Positions 29,254-37,949 of a stretch of DNA of 64,000 nucleotides are shown here, in pieces. Position numbers and translations under genes: made by a program. The DNA comes from an uncultured Bacteroidia bacterium (GTDB taxonomy: Bacteria; Bacteroidota; Bacteroidia; Bacteroidales; Prolixibacteraceae). The notes beneath the pieces are model-generated. The model saw only the letters and a program-made list of their open reading frames with translations, was not told the origin of the DNA and made no database searches. The stretch covers positions 62,001 through 126,000 of the forward strand of contig CAINLJ010000005.1 of the NCBI GenBank assembly GCA_903850335.1. The letters run 5' to 3'. Position 1 is the stretch's first letter; the number at the start of each line of letters is the position of its first letter.

Positions 29254-29286
29254 CAGTTCCAATTGAATTTTACTCAATTGGAACTG
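29254..29286. terminator. Strong hairpin downstream of araB
   Basis: Perfect 13-bp stem CAGTTCCAATTGA / TCAATTGGAACTG with a 7-nt loop. It is the second hairpin after araB on the minus strand and lies 135 bp upstream of the small gene at 29119, so it would insulate that gene and the permease from arabinose operon transcription. The remainder of 29120-29361 is A-rich with no gene. Confidence 0.7.
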
Positions 29287-29349
29287 CATAAAAACGGCAA
29301 CGGCCAAATATAAAAAAAAAAATCTGTTAAAAAAAATCCGTACTCTATT

Positions 29350-29390
29350 TAGGTGAATTTGCTACAACTCCCTTTCCGTAAATTCACCTA
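29350..29390 (-). terminator. Hairpin straddling the araB stop codon
   Basis: Inverted repeat TAGGTGAATTT / AAATTCACCTA (11 bp, 19-nt loop). One arm lies in the last codons of araB, the other after its stop. On the minus strand it is followed within 30 bases by two long T runs (complement of A runs at about 29312-29335), which would make an intrinsic terminator. Confidence 0.6.
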
Positions 29391-31032
29391 GTTTTAAATA
29401 CTTAAGGTAGATTTCTTCGTATTTTGCCACATTCACAGGATTTGGGAAGAAAGTCGTTTCAAAACCCTTTCCCATTGACTTTTGTGCATCCTCAACTTTA
29501 GGATATATTCCCGCAACAACGGATGCAAACATCGCAGCCCCAAAGGCACAAGTCTGTTCTGTCCGGGCCACCTTAATCGGCATATTCAAGACGTCAGCAA
29601 GAGTTTGCATCACAAAAGGAGATTTTTTTGCCACACCCCCGAGACCAATTATTTCCTTTATATCAGCACCTTCCATTTTAAACCTGTCTACAATCGCCTT
29701 CGAACCAAAGGCAGTAGCTTCGACGAGAGCCCTAAAGATCCGGGGTGCGGATGAACCCAGTTTTAAACCAGAAATTGATCCGGTAACTTCCTGATTGGCA
29801 TCAGGCGTTCTTCGGCCATTCATCCAGTCAACCGCAATAATTGTTGATTCTTCAATAGGAACCGACATAGCTTCCACCGAGAGTTCAGGAATAATCCTGT
29901 CAAGGGTTTCCGCCACTAGTTTTTCACGGGTTTCCTCATCGATAAGTGTAGATTTTGCAAGGATCTGTTCAACTGGCCACGCCACGACTTTTTTAAACCA
30001 CGCATAAATATCACCAAAAGCAGACTGACCGGCCTCAAGACCAATATAGCCGGGGATAACCGACCCATCAACCTGACCGCAAATCCCCGGGATTAACCGA
30101 TCCCCGATCTCATCGTAGGCAGTAATCATGATATCGCATGTCGAAGTTCCAATGGAGCGGGCCAGTACATTGGGAGAGATTTCACCACCAACAGCTCCGA
30201 AATGACAGTCAAAACCACCAACACCAACTGAAACATCTGCAGGTAGACCAAGACGTTCAGACCACTCCGATGTTAAAGTACCAATTTTTACATCACTTGT
30301 ATATGTATTAGCATAAAGTCTGCTACGATAGCCGCTTAGCAGAGGATCAAGAGCAGTCAGGAATTCCTCAGATGGAAGTCCGTCCCAACCGGCAAACCAC
30401 ATCGATTTATGTCCCGCTGCGCAACGGCTCCTAAGCACCCGGGAAGGTAAAGTTGTTCCTGTTAGAAGAGCAGGCATCCAGTCACAATGTTCGATCCACG
30501 AGTAGGAGGCATTACGAACATTCTCGTCTGCCCTCAGGGCATGAAGTATTTTTGCCCAAACCCACTCCGAAGAATAAATTCCACCCTCATATTGAGTATA
30601 GTCAATTGCCCATTTCTTAGATAATTCATTAATTTCATTTGCCTCTTTAATCGAAGTATGGTCTTTCCAGAGGATAAACATTGCATTTGGATTTTCTTCA
30701 AATCCGGGTTTAAGAGCGAGTGGAGTACCTGCTTCATCAACAAGAACGGGAGTACTCCCTGTGGTGTCAAATGATATCCCTGCAATATTTGCTGCAACTT
30801 CTGAACCTGCAATCTTCAGAGCTTCTTTTAAAGCAAATTCCATCGATTCGACATAGTCTAGAGGGTGCTGCCGGTATTGATCTTTGGATGGATCACTGAA
30901 TTTCCCGGAAGCCCAACGGGGATAAGCCTTTACGCATGTTGCTACCTCATCTCCATTTGCAGCATTAACGATGACTGCTCTCACTGAATCTGTTCCATAA
31001 TCGATCCCGATAACAAACTTTTTTGTTTGCAT
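29362..31032 (-). CDS. araB: L-ribulokinase
   Basis: 556 residues, the normal length. It phosphorylates L-ribulose to L-ribulose 5-phosphate. The N-terminal FGGY-kinase phosphate-binding segment IGIDYGTDSVRAVIV, the ribulokinase-specific PRWASGKFSDPSKDQYRQHPLDY near 40-60, GGFDCHFGAVGGEISPN and the C-terminal ATP-binding region IIGLGGVAKKSPFVMQTLADVL are all present. It is the last gene of the araA-transporter-araD-araB group, 98 bp after araD, and has two hairpins at its end. Confidence 0.96.
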   Translation of the reverse strand: MQTKKFVIGIDYGTDSVRAVIVNAANGDEVATCVKAYPRWASGKFSDPSKDQYRQHPLDYVESMEFALKEALKIAGSEVAANIAGISFDTTGSTPVLVDEAGTPLALKPGFEENPNAMFILWKDHTSIKEANEINELSKKWAIDYTQYEGGIYSSEWVWAKILHALRADENVRNASYSWIEHCDWMPALLTGTTLPSRVLRSRCAAGHKSMWFAGWDGLPSEEFLTALDPLLSGYRSRLYANTYTSDVKIGTLTSEWSERLGLPADVSVGVGGFDCHFGAVGGEISPNVLARSIGTSTCDIMITAYDEIGDRLIPGICGQVDGSVIPGYIGLEAGQSAFGDIYAWFKKVVAWPVEQILAKSTLIDEETREKLVAETLDRIIPELSVEAMSVPIEESTIIAVDWMNGRRTPDANQEVTGSISGLKLGSSAPRIFRALVEATAFGSKAIVDRFKMEGADIKEIIGLGGVAKKSPFVMQTLADVLNMPIKVARTEQTCAFGAAMFASVVAGIYPKVEDAQKSMGKGFETTFFPNPVNVAKYEEIYLKYLKLGEFTEREL

Positions 31033-31067
31033 AATCCAATCTATTTTAATTTATAATAAAACAAAGG

Positions 31068-31096
31068 AATGAAATTTTTAAAAATTAAGTTTCATT
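31068..31096. repeat. Inverted repeat upstream of araB
   Basis: AATGAAA (31068-31074) and TTTCATT (31090-31096) enclose an AT-rich self-complementary core. It lies in the 98-bp gap between araD and araB and could be an RNA hairpin or a regulator site. Its AT richness makes chance plausible. Confidence 0.35.
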
Positions 31097-31130
31097 AGTT
31101 TAGTCAAACCAATGGTGATATATTAACCTT

Positions 31131-31817
31131 TTATTTCTGTCCGTAGTAAGCGTTTGCTCCATGTTTTCGGCTGAAATGTTTTTCTGTAAGCAAAGGATTC
31201 ATAGTCAGATTAGGATTCACAGAGAATGAAATAGTTGCCATTCTTGCAATTTCTTCAAGTACTACACTATTATGGACTGCTTCATCCGGACTATTTCCCC
31301 AGGTAAATGGACCATGATTTTTAACCAGAACACCGGGGATATGCTTCGGATTAAGATTTAAAAATCTTTCGATAATTACAGAACCTGTCTCCCGTTCATA
31401 ATCTCCTTTAACCTCATCCTCATTCATGTCGCGGGTACAAGGGATGCCTGCACTAAAATAATCGGCATGGGTTGTGCCAATAACCGGGAGAGTCATACCT
31501 GCCTGAGCCCAGGAAGTGGCAAAAGTTGAATGCGTATGCACAACTCCACCAATATGGGCAAAGGCTTTATATAGCGCCAAATGTGTTGATGTATCTGAAG
31601 ACGGAAGTAATTTACCTTCCACTACCTTTCCATCCATGTCCACAACAACCATCTGGTCAGCCCGCATCTGATCATACCCGACCCCACTTGGTTTTATCAC
31701 AACCAAACCCTTTTCACGATCTATCCCACTGGCATTCCCCCAGGTAAAAAGTACAAGTTTGTACTTTACAATATCAAGATTTGCTCTAAAAACCAGCTCT
31801 TTTAAATCGGATAACAT
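31131..31817 (-). CDS. araD: L-ribulose-5-phosphate 4-epimerase
   Basis: 228 residues. It converts L-ribulose 5-phosphate to D-xylulose 5-phosphate. The class II aldolase/epimerase fold shows [13 protein letters not shown] near 21-33, KPSGVGYD, the Asp75 region (LPSSDTSTH), zinc ligands His94 and His96 (VVHTHS) and His168 ([10 protein letters not shown]). The C-terminal [15 protein letters not shown] is typical of AraD. It sits 21 bp after the transporter gene in the operon. Confidence 0.96.
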   Translation of the reverse strand: MLSDLKELVFRANLDIVKYKLVLFTWGNASGIDREKGLVVIKPSGVGYDQMRADQMVVVDMDGKVVEGKLLPSSDTSTHLALYKAFAHIGGVVHTHSTFATSWAQAGMTLPVIGTTHADYFSAGIPCTRDMNEDEVKGDYERETGSVIIERFLNLNPKHIPGVLVKNHGPFTWGNSPDEAVHNSVVLEEIARMATISFSVNPNLTMNPLLTEKHFSRKHGANAYYGQK

Positions 31818-31838
31818 GGCAAAATAATTAAATTTGAA

Positions 31839-33584
31839 TTACCAGAAATAGATGTAGAAAAATATACAAGCTAAAACGACACCCAACGAAGCAATGATAT
31901 CCCACTTGTTCCAACTATTCCTGACAAGACTTTTGTAATCACCTGTGAAGGTGATGAACTCAATCTGCTGAGCAGTAGGTTTTGGCGTGAACAACGAAAC
32001 AATAACCATCATTACCATGATGAAGACGAGCAACCACACCTCAAAGATAAGCCAGTTGGTATGCCAAAACCAACTTGTGGATTCCCAGTACCCGCCTGTC
32101 ATTACATTTTTACCTGTATTTGTAAAGATGTTGGTCAGTAAGCGAGTCATTCCAATCAGAAAGCCCACGATCATCCCTGCTTCACCTGCCTTGGGAGTAA
32201 TTCTTTTGGAAAAAATTCCCATTACGAATACCGCAACCATCGAAGGAGCTAGCAACGATTGAATACCTTGTATATAGTCGTAAAGGCTGCCAAGACTCAT
32301 CATGATAGGTATCCATATAATTCCAAGTATCACTACAACAACGGTTGCAATCCGGCCTACTAAAACATATTTAGCCTCGCTCTTACCTTTGAACATCGGC
32401 TTGTAAAAGTCTTCGGTATAAAGAGTAGCACATGAATTGAAAAATGCTGCCAATGAAGCGACTAATGCCGATATAAAACCGATAGTTACGATTCCTTTCA
32501 CACCGGCGGGCAATACGAATTTAACCATTGAACCAAAGGCGGTATCAGGATTTTCCAAGGTAAATCCGCTTCCGGGCCGTGATGCAAGTGCAGCAGCTAC
32601 CATACCTGGTATCAGGAACATAAATACTGGCAATAATTTGAAATAACCTGCAGCGATAGTGCCTCTGCGTGCACGCATCATCACTACGTCGCTGGACTCC
32701 CCTTTTCGCTGTCCGAGTACACGTTGAACTATATGCTGGTCGGTAGCCCAATACCAAAGGCCAATGATTGATGCTCCCAAAAACACCCAAACACCAGGAT
32801 ATTCATCATATAGCGGGTTGCCCGTTTCGAAGTGGAACAAGTGGTTTGTTCCGTATGCAACACCGTTTGCTCCTACATTTAGTGATTTGGTGTAGTCTAT
32901 CATTGCAGTCCATCCATCAACAACGCTGCCACCGCCTAGTGCTGACAAACCTAAGAAAAGAACAAGGAATGAACCAATGATAAGTATGGGCGTTTGAATT
33001 GCTGACAAGGTCATCACACCCTTCATACCCCCCAGAACGGTAAAGATACCCGTTAAGACGATCAATCCGATAGCTCCATACCAGAAAGGCAAGCCAAGAA
33101 GACTCTCCATGAAGATCCCACCGGTAAAAGCCGTTACACTCACTTTAGTCAGCACGTAGGCAATAAGTGTAATGATAGAAAGCCACGAACCGGTACGAGG
33201 TGTGTAGCGGTTTTTGAGGAAATCAGGCATAGTGATAATCTTCCCCAACTTATTGTTCATCAGTTGATAAAAGGGTACAAATAGCCATCCCAAAATCAGG
33301 ATCATCCAACCGTGCATTTCCCAGTGCGCCATGGCAACACCCGACTTTGCACCTGTACCGGCAAGGCCTACCAGATGTTCAGACCCTATGTTTGCCGCAA
33401 AGATAGCTGCGCCAATAATGTACCATGGTTCCCCTTTGCCAAACAGGTAATCTTCACTATCAGCACCTTGTTGCAAGCGGTTGTGCTTTTGGATTGAACG
33501 CCATACAGCCCATACTACAGCCAAAATCCCGACTGCTATAATTGTCCAATCAAGCCAAATAAATTCATGTGAGTTCCAATTCAT
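31839..33584 (-). CDS. Sodium/sugar symporter (SSS family), probable L-arabinose importer
   Basis: 581 residues with about 14 membrane segments. SGLT-like features include AANIGSEHLVGLAGTGAKSG, GWLFVPFYQL, VLGGMKGVMTLSAIQTPIL, YYWATDQHIVQRVLGQR (as YWATDQHIVQRVL) and ALVASLAAFFNSCATLYTEDFYK. Its place between araA and araD makes arabinose the obvious cargo, matching arabinose clusters of Bacteroides that carry a symporter of this kind. It starts 32 bp after the araA stop codon. Confidence 0.93.
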   Translation of the reverse strand: MNWNSHEFIWLDWTIIAVGILAVVWAVWRSIQKHNRLQQGADSEDYLFGKGEPWYIIGAAIFAANIGSEHLVGLAGTGAKSGVAMAHWEMHGWMILILGWLFVPFYQLMNNKLGKIITMPDFLKNRYTPRTGSWLSIITLIAYVLTKVSVTAFTGGIFMESLLGLPFWYGAIGLIVLTGIFTVLGGMKGVMTLSAIQTPILIIGSFLVLFLGLSALGGGSVVDGWTAMIDYTKSLNVGANGVAYGTNHLFHFETGNPLYDEYPGVWVFLGASIIGLWYWATDQHIVQRVLGQRKGESSDVVMMRARRGTIAAGYFKLLPVFMFLIPGMVAAALASRPGSGFTLENPDTAFGSMVKFVLPAGVKGIVTIGFISALVASLAAFFNSCATLYTEDFYKPMFKGKSEAKYVLVGRIATVVVVILGIIWIPIMMSLGSLYDYIQGIQSLLAPSMVAVFVMGIFSKRITPKAGEAGMIVGFLIGMTRLLTNIFTNTGKNVMTGGYWESTSWFWHTNWLIFEVWLLVFIMVMMVIVSLFTPKPTAQQIEFITFTGDYKSLVRNSWNKWDIIASLGVVLACIFFYIYFW

Positions 33585-33616
33585 AATTCAATTAGTTAGT
33601 TTCAATATATTTTAAA

Positions 33617-35128
33617 TTACCTCAATGCTTTATTCAATAAATAATATACTTCATTATTCCGTATAGTTTGTTTGAAATCCCTGATTTTGGTCTCTTTATC
33701 GATAATCAACAATTCGATATCCGCGATTTCGGCGTAATCTTCCAACATTTCTGTGGTCACAGAGAAGGAGAAGCTAGAGTGATGAGTTCCACCTGCAGTG
33801 ATCCAGGCACCTGCACCTATCTCAAGGTCAGGCATCGGTTTCCACAAGGCACATGCAACCGGCAATTTAGGTAATGCTTCCGGTTTTAATACCTCAACTT
33901 CATTTACAATCATTCGAAAGCGGTTACCCATATCAACAATAGTTGCTGCAATACCTTCACCCTCGTGCGCCTGGAATATTAATCGGGCACAAACACCTGC
34001 ATCACCAATTCCTAAGAAATGAACTTCGACACGGGGTTTATTTGCCGCAATTTCAGGGTTGATTTCAAGCATGTGGGATTGAAGAATAGAGCTGCTTGGT
34101 CCGTCGAAGTTCAATACATAATCTTCAAGGAATGAACATCCGCCAGGTAGTCCCTGAGCCATTACCCACATAGTACGGGTAAGAGCAGCTGTCTTCCAGT
34201 CGCCTTCAGCACCAAAACCATAACCTTCAGTCATGAGTCGCTGTGAAGCAAACCCCATCAATTGAGACATTCCTTCCAATTCGTTGAAACTGGTAGTAAA
34301 AGCAGTTGCGCCTTTATCTTTCAGAAATCTGCGTAACCCAATCTCCTGAGCAGCTGCATGTCGAACAGTAATGTGTTTTTCAGCACCTCTTTTACAATCA
34401 TCGGCAAAATCGTAAAGGTTCTCGTATTCAGTAACTAATTCGTCAATTTCAGGATCTGTAACAGCTTCAACATAAGGTACGAGCTTCGCGATTGGAGCAT
34501 TGTCAACGTGGTAGCCCAGACGAATTTCAGCCTCAACCTTGTCTCCGTCAGTTACTGCCACATTGTTCATGTTGTCGCCGAATCGGATAATTCGCATATT
34601 TTGGGAATCAGCCCAACCTGCACAAACACGCATCCAGGAAGCGAGTTTTTTGTGAGTGGATTTGTCTTTCCAATAACCGACAACTATTTTACGTGGTTTT
34701 CTTAAACGGCTCGTAATAAACCCAAATTCCCGGTCGCCATGAGCAGATTGATTCAGGTTCATAAAGTCCATGTCAATTTCGGACCATGGAATTTGCTCAT
34801 TAAACTGCGTATGAAGATGCAATAAAGGTTTTTTATAATCCATCAAACCATGAATCCACATTTTAGCAGGAGAGAAAGTATGCATCCAGGTGATTAATCC
34901 AATACATTTGGTATCTCCATTTGCGGAACGCATAATTTCAGCAATTTCGGATGACGAATTAGCTGTCCCTTTATAGACAACTTTTACAGGCAAATTGCCA
35001 GATTCGTTTAACCCTTTTACCATTTCATTGGAGTGTGCGTCAACCTTAACGACGGCATCACCTCCATACAGCAACTGTGCTCCTGTAACAAACCAGACTT
35101 CAAACTCTTTAAAAGATGCGTTGTCCAT
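33617..35128 (-). CDS. araA: L-arabinose isomerase
   Basis: 503 residues, the usual size. It interconverts L-arabinose and L-ribulose using Mn2+. The sequence starts with FEVWFVTGAQLLYG and has TWMHTFSPAKMWI, LLHLHTQFNEQIPW, the metal-site region EGYGFGAEGDWKTAAL and the C-terminal GGTHHSSFSF (His ligand). First enzyme gene of the operon, 68 bp downstream of araR, with its own likely promoter. Confidence 0.97.
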   Translation of the reverse strand: MDNASFKEFEVWFVTGAQLLYGGDAVVKVDAHSNEMVKGLNESGNLPVKVVYKGTANSSSEIAEIMRSANGDTKCIGLITWMHTFSPAKMWIHGLMDYKKPLLHLHTQFNEQIPWSEIDMDFMNLNQSAHGDREFGFITSRLRKPRKIVVGYWKDKSTHKKLASWMRVCAGWADSQNMRIIRFGDNMNNVAVTDGDKVEAEIRLGYHVDNAPIAKLVPYVEAVTDPEIDELVTEYENLYDFADDCKRGAEKHITVRHAAAQEIGLRRFLKDKGATAFTTSFNELEGMSQLMGFASQRLMTEGYGFGAEGDWKTAALTRTMWVMAQGLPGGCSFLEDYVLNFDGPSSSILQSHMLEINPEIAANKPRVEVHFLGIGDAGVCARLIFQAHEGEGIAATIVDMGNRFRMIVNEVEVLKPEALPKLPVACALWKPMPDLEIGAGAWITAGGTHHSSFSFSVTTEMLEDYAEIADIELLIIDKETKIRDFKQTIRNNEVYYLLNKALR

Positions 35129-35173
35129 AATTGATTAATTAATTGTTGTTGTTAATTTCTTATTTAATAAAGT

Positions 35174-35181
35174 CAAATTTA
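35174..35181 (-). promoter_or_regulatory. Probable -7 box of araA
   Basis: On the minus strand TAAATTTG matches TAnnTTTG. It lies 46 bp upstream of the araA ATG, within the araR-araA gap. The -33 region falls over the araR stop codon and shows only TTTCC, a weak match. Confidence 0.5.
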
Positions 35182-35196
35182 CTCTTAATATTAAGA

Positions 35197-35910
35197 TTAA
35201 GGAAATTTGACAATTCTTTCGCTGCGCAATCCATAATCACCTGATTTAAATTTGTAGTAAAAAGCTCCCTTTTTGGATTCCTTTGTGTTCTTTACGCTAA
35301 GCCGTTCCAGAATATCAAGTGAGAGAACTTTTTTCCTGAAATTCCCCGGGTCAAAAGTTTTTTGAAAAATTGCTTCATAGAGATTTCTAAGTTGCATCAA
35401 TGTAAACATATCAGGTAATAACTCTTTACCGATCAAATCAATACTTGCCTTTTGCTGCAATAGTGCCAATCCGTTTGTTACGATTTCGGAATGATCAAAG
35501 ATCAATGCAGGCAATTTAGTCACAGGCCACCAGTGAGCGCCACTTTCCCTAACAAGATCTTTATCATGAATATCAATCCGTATAAGCGCCACGAAAGTCA
35601 TGCTGATCACTCTCGCTCCCGGGTCTCTGTCTGGTTTTGAAAAGGCAGTTGCCTGTTCTAAAAATATATCTTTTAATCCAGTAGTCTGAAGCAGCACGCG
35701 CCTTGCTGCCTCTTCCATGGACTCGTTTTCCTGCACAAAACCACCCATTAATGACCATTTACCTTGTGCCGGTTCAAATCCTCTTGGATAAAGCAACAAT
35801 TTAAGTTCTCCATCTTCATACCCAAAAATTGAACAATCTACTGCAACATAGTGCTTAGGATATTGTTTGTAGAGCTCTGCGAGTAATGATATGGCCTTTT
35901 CTCCTTCCAT
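35197..35910 (-). CDS. araR: AraR-type regulator: inactive Nudix domain plus winged helix
   Basis: 237 residues from the ATG at 35910. An ATG 63 bp upstream is open but would place the start before the probable promoter. The Nudix fold covers about 20-150; the Nudix box reads GGFVQENESMEEAARRVLLQTTG, lacking the catalytic REUXEE glutamates, so hydrolase activity is not expected. The C-terminal ~70 residues (FRKKVLSLDILERL... GAFYYKFKSGDYG) are the winged-helix DNA-binding part of NrtR-like regulators. In Bacteroides such proteins repress arabinose genes and respond to L-arabinose. It is directly upstream of araA on the same strand. Confidence 0.9.
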   Translation of the reverse strand: MEGEKAISLLAELYKQYPKHYVAVDCSIFGYEDGELKLLLYPRGFEPAQGKWSLMGGFVQENESMEEAARRVLLQTTGLKDIFLEQATAFSKPDRDPGARVISMTFVALIRIDIHDKDLVRESGAHWWPVTKLPALIFDHSEIVTNGLALLQQKASIDLIGKELLPDMFTLMQLRNLYEAIFQKTFDPGNFRKKVLSLDILERLSVKNTKESKKGAFYYKFKSGDYGLRSERIVKFP

Positions 35911-35930
35911 TGATAGTTGATTTGTTTCAG

Positions 35931-35938
35931 CAAATTTA
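35931..35938 (-). promoter_or_regulatory. Probable -7 box of araR
   Basis: On the minus strand TAAATTTG matches TAnnTTTG. Transcription would begin near 35925, about 15 bases before the ATG at 35910, supporting that start over the upstream one. Confidence 0.5.
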
Positions 35939-35977
35939 TAAAAGTATTTATTACTTGTATTATTTTTTAACAATATG

Positions 35978-35989
35978 TGTTGTACAACA
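35978..35989. promoter_or_regulatory. Palindrome upstream of araR, candidate operator
   Basis: Perfect 12-bp palindrome TGTTGTACAACA, about 50-65 bp upstream of the predicted araR transcript start. It was noticed nowhere else in the window. It may serve araR autoregulation or the divergent plus-strand genes. Confidence 0.4.
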
Positions 35990-36074
35990 TGAAAAATTAA
36001 TAAATAGATATAATTAATATCAGAAATATTCCGACTTTTAATTTATGATTTCGAAAATACGCCATAATATTTTG

Positions 36075-36082
36075 TATATTTG
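36075..36082 (+). promoter_or_regulatory. Probable -7 box of the ytxH-like operon
   Basis: TATATTTG matches TAnnTTTG, 92 bp before the ATG at 36174. The leader carries a direct repeat GGTAATAAT (36100-36108 and 36142-36150) and an inverted ATTACC (36134-36139), which could fold or bind a regulator. Confidence 0.45.
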
Positions 36083-36173
36083 ATATGTGTATTATTTCAG
36101 GTAATAATGACTTATTAATTCCCATTATAATTCATTACCCTGGTAATAATTAACAATTAAAAAAGTTTAAGTT

Positions 36174-36428
36174 ATGAGCACAGGAAAAGTTTTGTTGGGT
36201 GTTTTGGCAGGAGTGACTGCCGGAGCCTTGTTAGGGGTTCTTTTTGCTCCTGACAAAGGATGTGAGACACGGAAAAAAGTTAGCCAAAAGGGTAAGGATC
36301 TGGTATCTGACCTGGAAGAAACTTTGAAGAATTTTCTATCAGAGGTAACTGAAAAATTCGAAACGGCTCTAAAGGATGCTAAGGAGGTGACTGTTAAAGA
36401 TACTTCAGAGGTACATTCCGATAGCTAG
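36174..36428 (+). CDS. YtxH-domain small membrane protein
   Basis: 84 residues. One hydrophobic segment (VLLGVLAGVTAGALLGVLFAPDKG, 6-29) ends in the LFAPDKG motif typical of YtxH proteins, followed by an amphipathic charged helix. YtxH proteins are linked to general or envelope stress in many bacteria; the molecular role is unclear. First of four close plus-strand genes ending with tpx. Confidence 0.9.
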   Translation: MSTGKVLLGVLAGVTAGALLGVLFAPDKGCETRKKVSQKGKDLVSDLEETLKNFLSEVTEKFETALKDAKEVTVKDTSEVHSDS

Positions 36429-36479
36429 TATTGATTGTTAAAATCAGAATTTCGAAGCTTATATGCAATTTGTTGATAC

Positions 36480-36857
36480 ATGGAAGAAAAAGTTACTCCA
36501 GTTGAGTTGTTAATAGATAGAGGTAAGGCTTATACAAAGACCTCCCTCAGACTATTTAAATTAAAGGCCACAGACAAGGGTGCTGAATTAATATCCAAAG
36601 TTGTATCAGGCTTCGTAATTCTGGTCTTATTTGCATTGGTATTTATCAATTTAAACATTGCAATTGCTCTGTTAATAGGAGAAATTCTCCATAAAATCTG
36701 GATGGGATTTATTATTCTGTCCGGATTTTATGGGGTTATTGGAATTCTTGTATATATATTTCGTAATCGCTGGATAAAACAACCGGTAAGTAATTCAATT
36801 ATAACAGAACTTCTTAAGGAAGATGATTTTCCAGAAGAGGATCTGTCAGATAAATGA
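36480..36857 (+). CDS. Holin-superfamily/YqjE-like membrane protein
   Basis: 125 residues. An amphipathic N-terminal helix is followed by two membrane segments (VVSGFVILVLFALVFINLNIAIALLIG and GFIILSGFYGVIGILVYIF) and an acidic tail. This is the arrangement of the PF07332/PF06103-like 'phage holin' proteins found on bacterial chromosomes next to YtxH genes. No lysis genes or prophage are nearby, so it is better read as an envelope-stress protein. Gap to ytxH 51 bp. Confidence 0.8.
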   Translation: MEEKVTPVELLIDRGKAYTKTSLRLFKLKATDKGAELISKVVSGFVILVLFALVFINLNIAIALLIGEILHKIWMGFIILSGFYGVIGILVYIFRNRWIKQPVSNSIITELLKEDDFPEEDLSDK

Positions 36858-36899
36858 CAATTTTATTCTTAACACTTCTGTTAATTTATTCTTCCATAC

Positions 36900-37292
36900 A
36901 TGCCGAGGATAACTTCAGTAAATAGCCTTAGAAGAGCAATAGTTTCACTTGAAAATCGTCAACTTGCAGAAGAGCAGTTACTTATAAAACAGTTTGCTGC
37001 GACATACGAGAGCCTTAAGCCAATTAATCTTATTCGTAAAATATTCGACGATTTACTCACTGTTTCGGAATTGAAAGAGCCACTAATCGAAACATTGACA
37101 GGTGTTTTAACCGGGTATCTCTCAAAGATTTTAATAATTCGAAACTCTGATAACGCATTTCGCCGTTTACTCGGTGTATTTGTTCAATACGGAGTTACAA
37201 ATATTGTTTCAAAAAATTCAAAGACAATAATAAAAACTGTTATAAATATACTCCAAAGCTTTAAAGAGGCCTTGGTAAAAGAAAAAGAGTAA
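36900..37292 (+). CDS. Unknown 130-residue protein of the ytxH cluster
   Basis: Not recognised as a named family. Mostly helical, starting RITSVNSLRRAIVSLENRQLAEEQLLIKQF, with a mildly hydrophobic Gly-rich centre (LIETLTGVLTGYLSKILI) and a region RLLGVFVQYGVTNIVSKNSKTIIK. It could associate with the membrane. It lies 42 bp after the holin-like gene and 31 bp before tpx. Similar third genes follow ytxH and the holin-like gene in other Bacteroidota, as far as I recall. Confidence 0.7.
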   Translation: MPRITSVNSLRRAIVSLENRQLAEEQLLIKQFAATYESLKPINLIRKIFDDLLTVSELKEPLIETLTGVLTGYLSKILIIRNSDNAFRRLLGVFVQYGVTNIVSKNSKTIIKTVINILQSFKEALVKEKE

Positions 37293-37323
37293 ATATATTT
37301 GAATATCATTAAAAATCAGAAAA

Positions 37324-37833
37324 ATGAAAGAGAGTTCAGTAAAAGTGACTTTTGCAGGCAATCCACTCACCCTATTGGGTAATGAGGTTAAAGTTGGTGA
37401 TAAAGCTCCCGACTTTATTGCTGTCGGTGCCGGTCTTTCCCCTGTCAAGCTATCGGATTTTGAAGGAAAGATAGTAATTATTGCAGTATATCCTTCCATT
37501 GACACCAGTGTCTGCGCCGCCCAGAACAGAAGGTTTAACGCTGAAGCCAATCAACTTAAGGACGTTGTAGTCCTTTCTGTGTCATGTGATCTTCCTTTTG
37601 CACAAAGTCGCTTTTGTGCAGCCGAAGGGCTCGAAAACATTAAAACAATCTCAGACCATAAAGACCTGGATTTTGGCGAAAAATATGGCTTTGTAATCAA
37701 GGAACTCCGTTTGCTTGCACGTGGAACTGTCATTATTGACAAAGCAGGCACTGTACAGTATGCCGAATATGTACCTGAAGTAACCAATGAACCAGATTAT
37801 GAAGCAGCTTTGGCAGTTGTAAAAGCACTCTAA
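37324..37833 (+). CDS. tpx: Thiol peroxidase (Tpx-type peroxiredoxin)
   Basis: 169 residues, standard length. It reduces hydroperoxides with thioredoxin as donor. The peroxidatic Cys64 is in YPSIDTSVCAAQNRRFN and the resolving Cys98 in CDLPFAQSRFCAAEG; an extra Cys88 is also the family norm. The usual TPVC is TSVC here, keeping the Thr that activates the cysteine. It ends the ytxH cluster and converges on a rubrerythrin gene with a terminator between, giving two peroxide-defence genes side by side. Confidence 0.95.
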   Translation: MKESSVKVTFAGNPLTLLGNEVKVGDKAPDFIAVGAGLSPVKLSDFEGKIVIIAVYPSIDTSVCAAQNRRFNAEANQLKDVVVLSVSCDLPFAQSRFCAAEGLENIKTISDHKDLDFGEKYGFVIKELRLLARGTVIIDKAGTVQYAEYVPEVTNEPDYEAALAVVKAL

Positions 37834-37905
37834 ACTTAAATTTCGGGGATATAACCTGGGTGCTGATTTAGCCCGTCTAGGACTCAGTTAATTACCTGAC
37901 CTATT

Positions 37906-37944
37906 GAAAAAGCCGGCGGCAAAATTTTTGTCGACCGGCTTTTC
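37906..37944. terminator. Bidirectional terminator between tpx and rubrerythrin genes
   Basis: Stem GAAAAGCCGG / CCGGCTTTTC flanked by A and T runs on each side of an 18-nt loop, with additional pairing inside. It stands between the convergent stop codons at 37833 and 37950. Confidence 0.85.
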
Positions 37945-37949
37945 AAAGT

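Noticed and set aside
29300-29340. A-rich tract as a low-complexity repeat or origin
   Set aside because: On the minus strand these are the T runs expected after the araB terminator hairpin; no DnaA boxes or iterons are seen.
35197-35910. Nudix hydrolase enzyme
   Set aside because: The Nudix box lacks the catalytic glutamates and the C-terminus is a winged helix; position next to araA marks it as a regulator.
36480-36857. Holin gene as a sign of prophage
   Set aside because: No phage structural, lysis or integrase genes are nearby, and this protein type is common on bacterial chromosomes beside ytxH.
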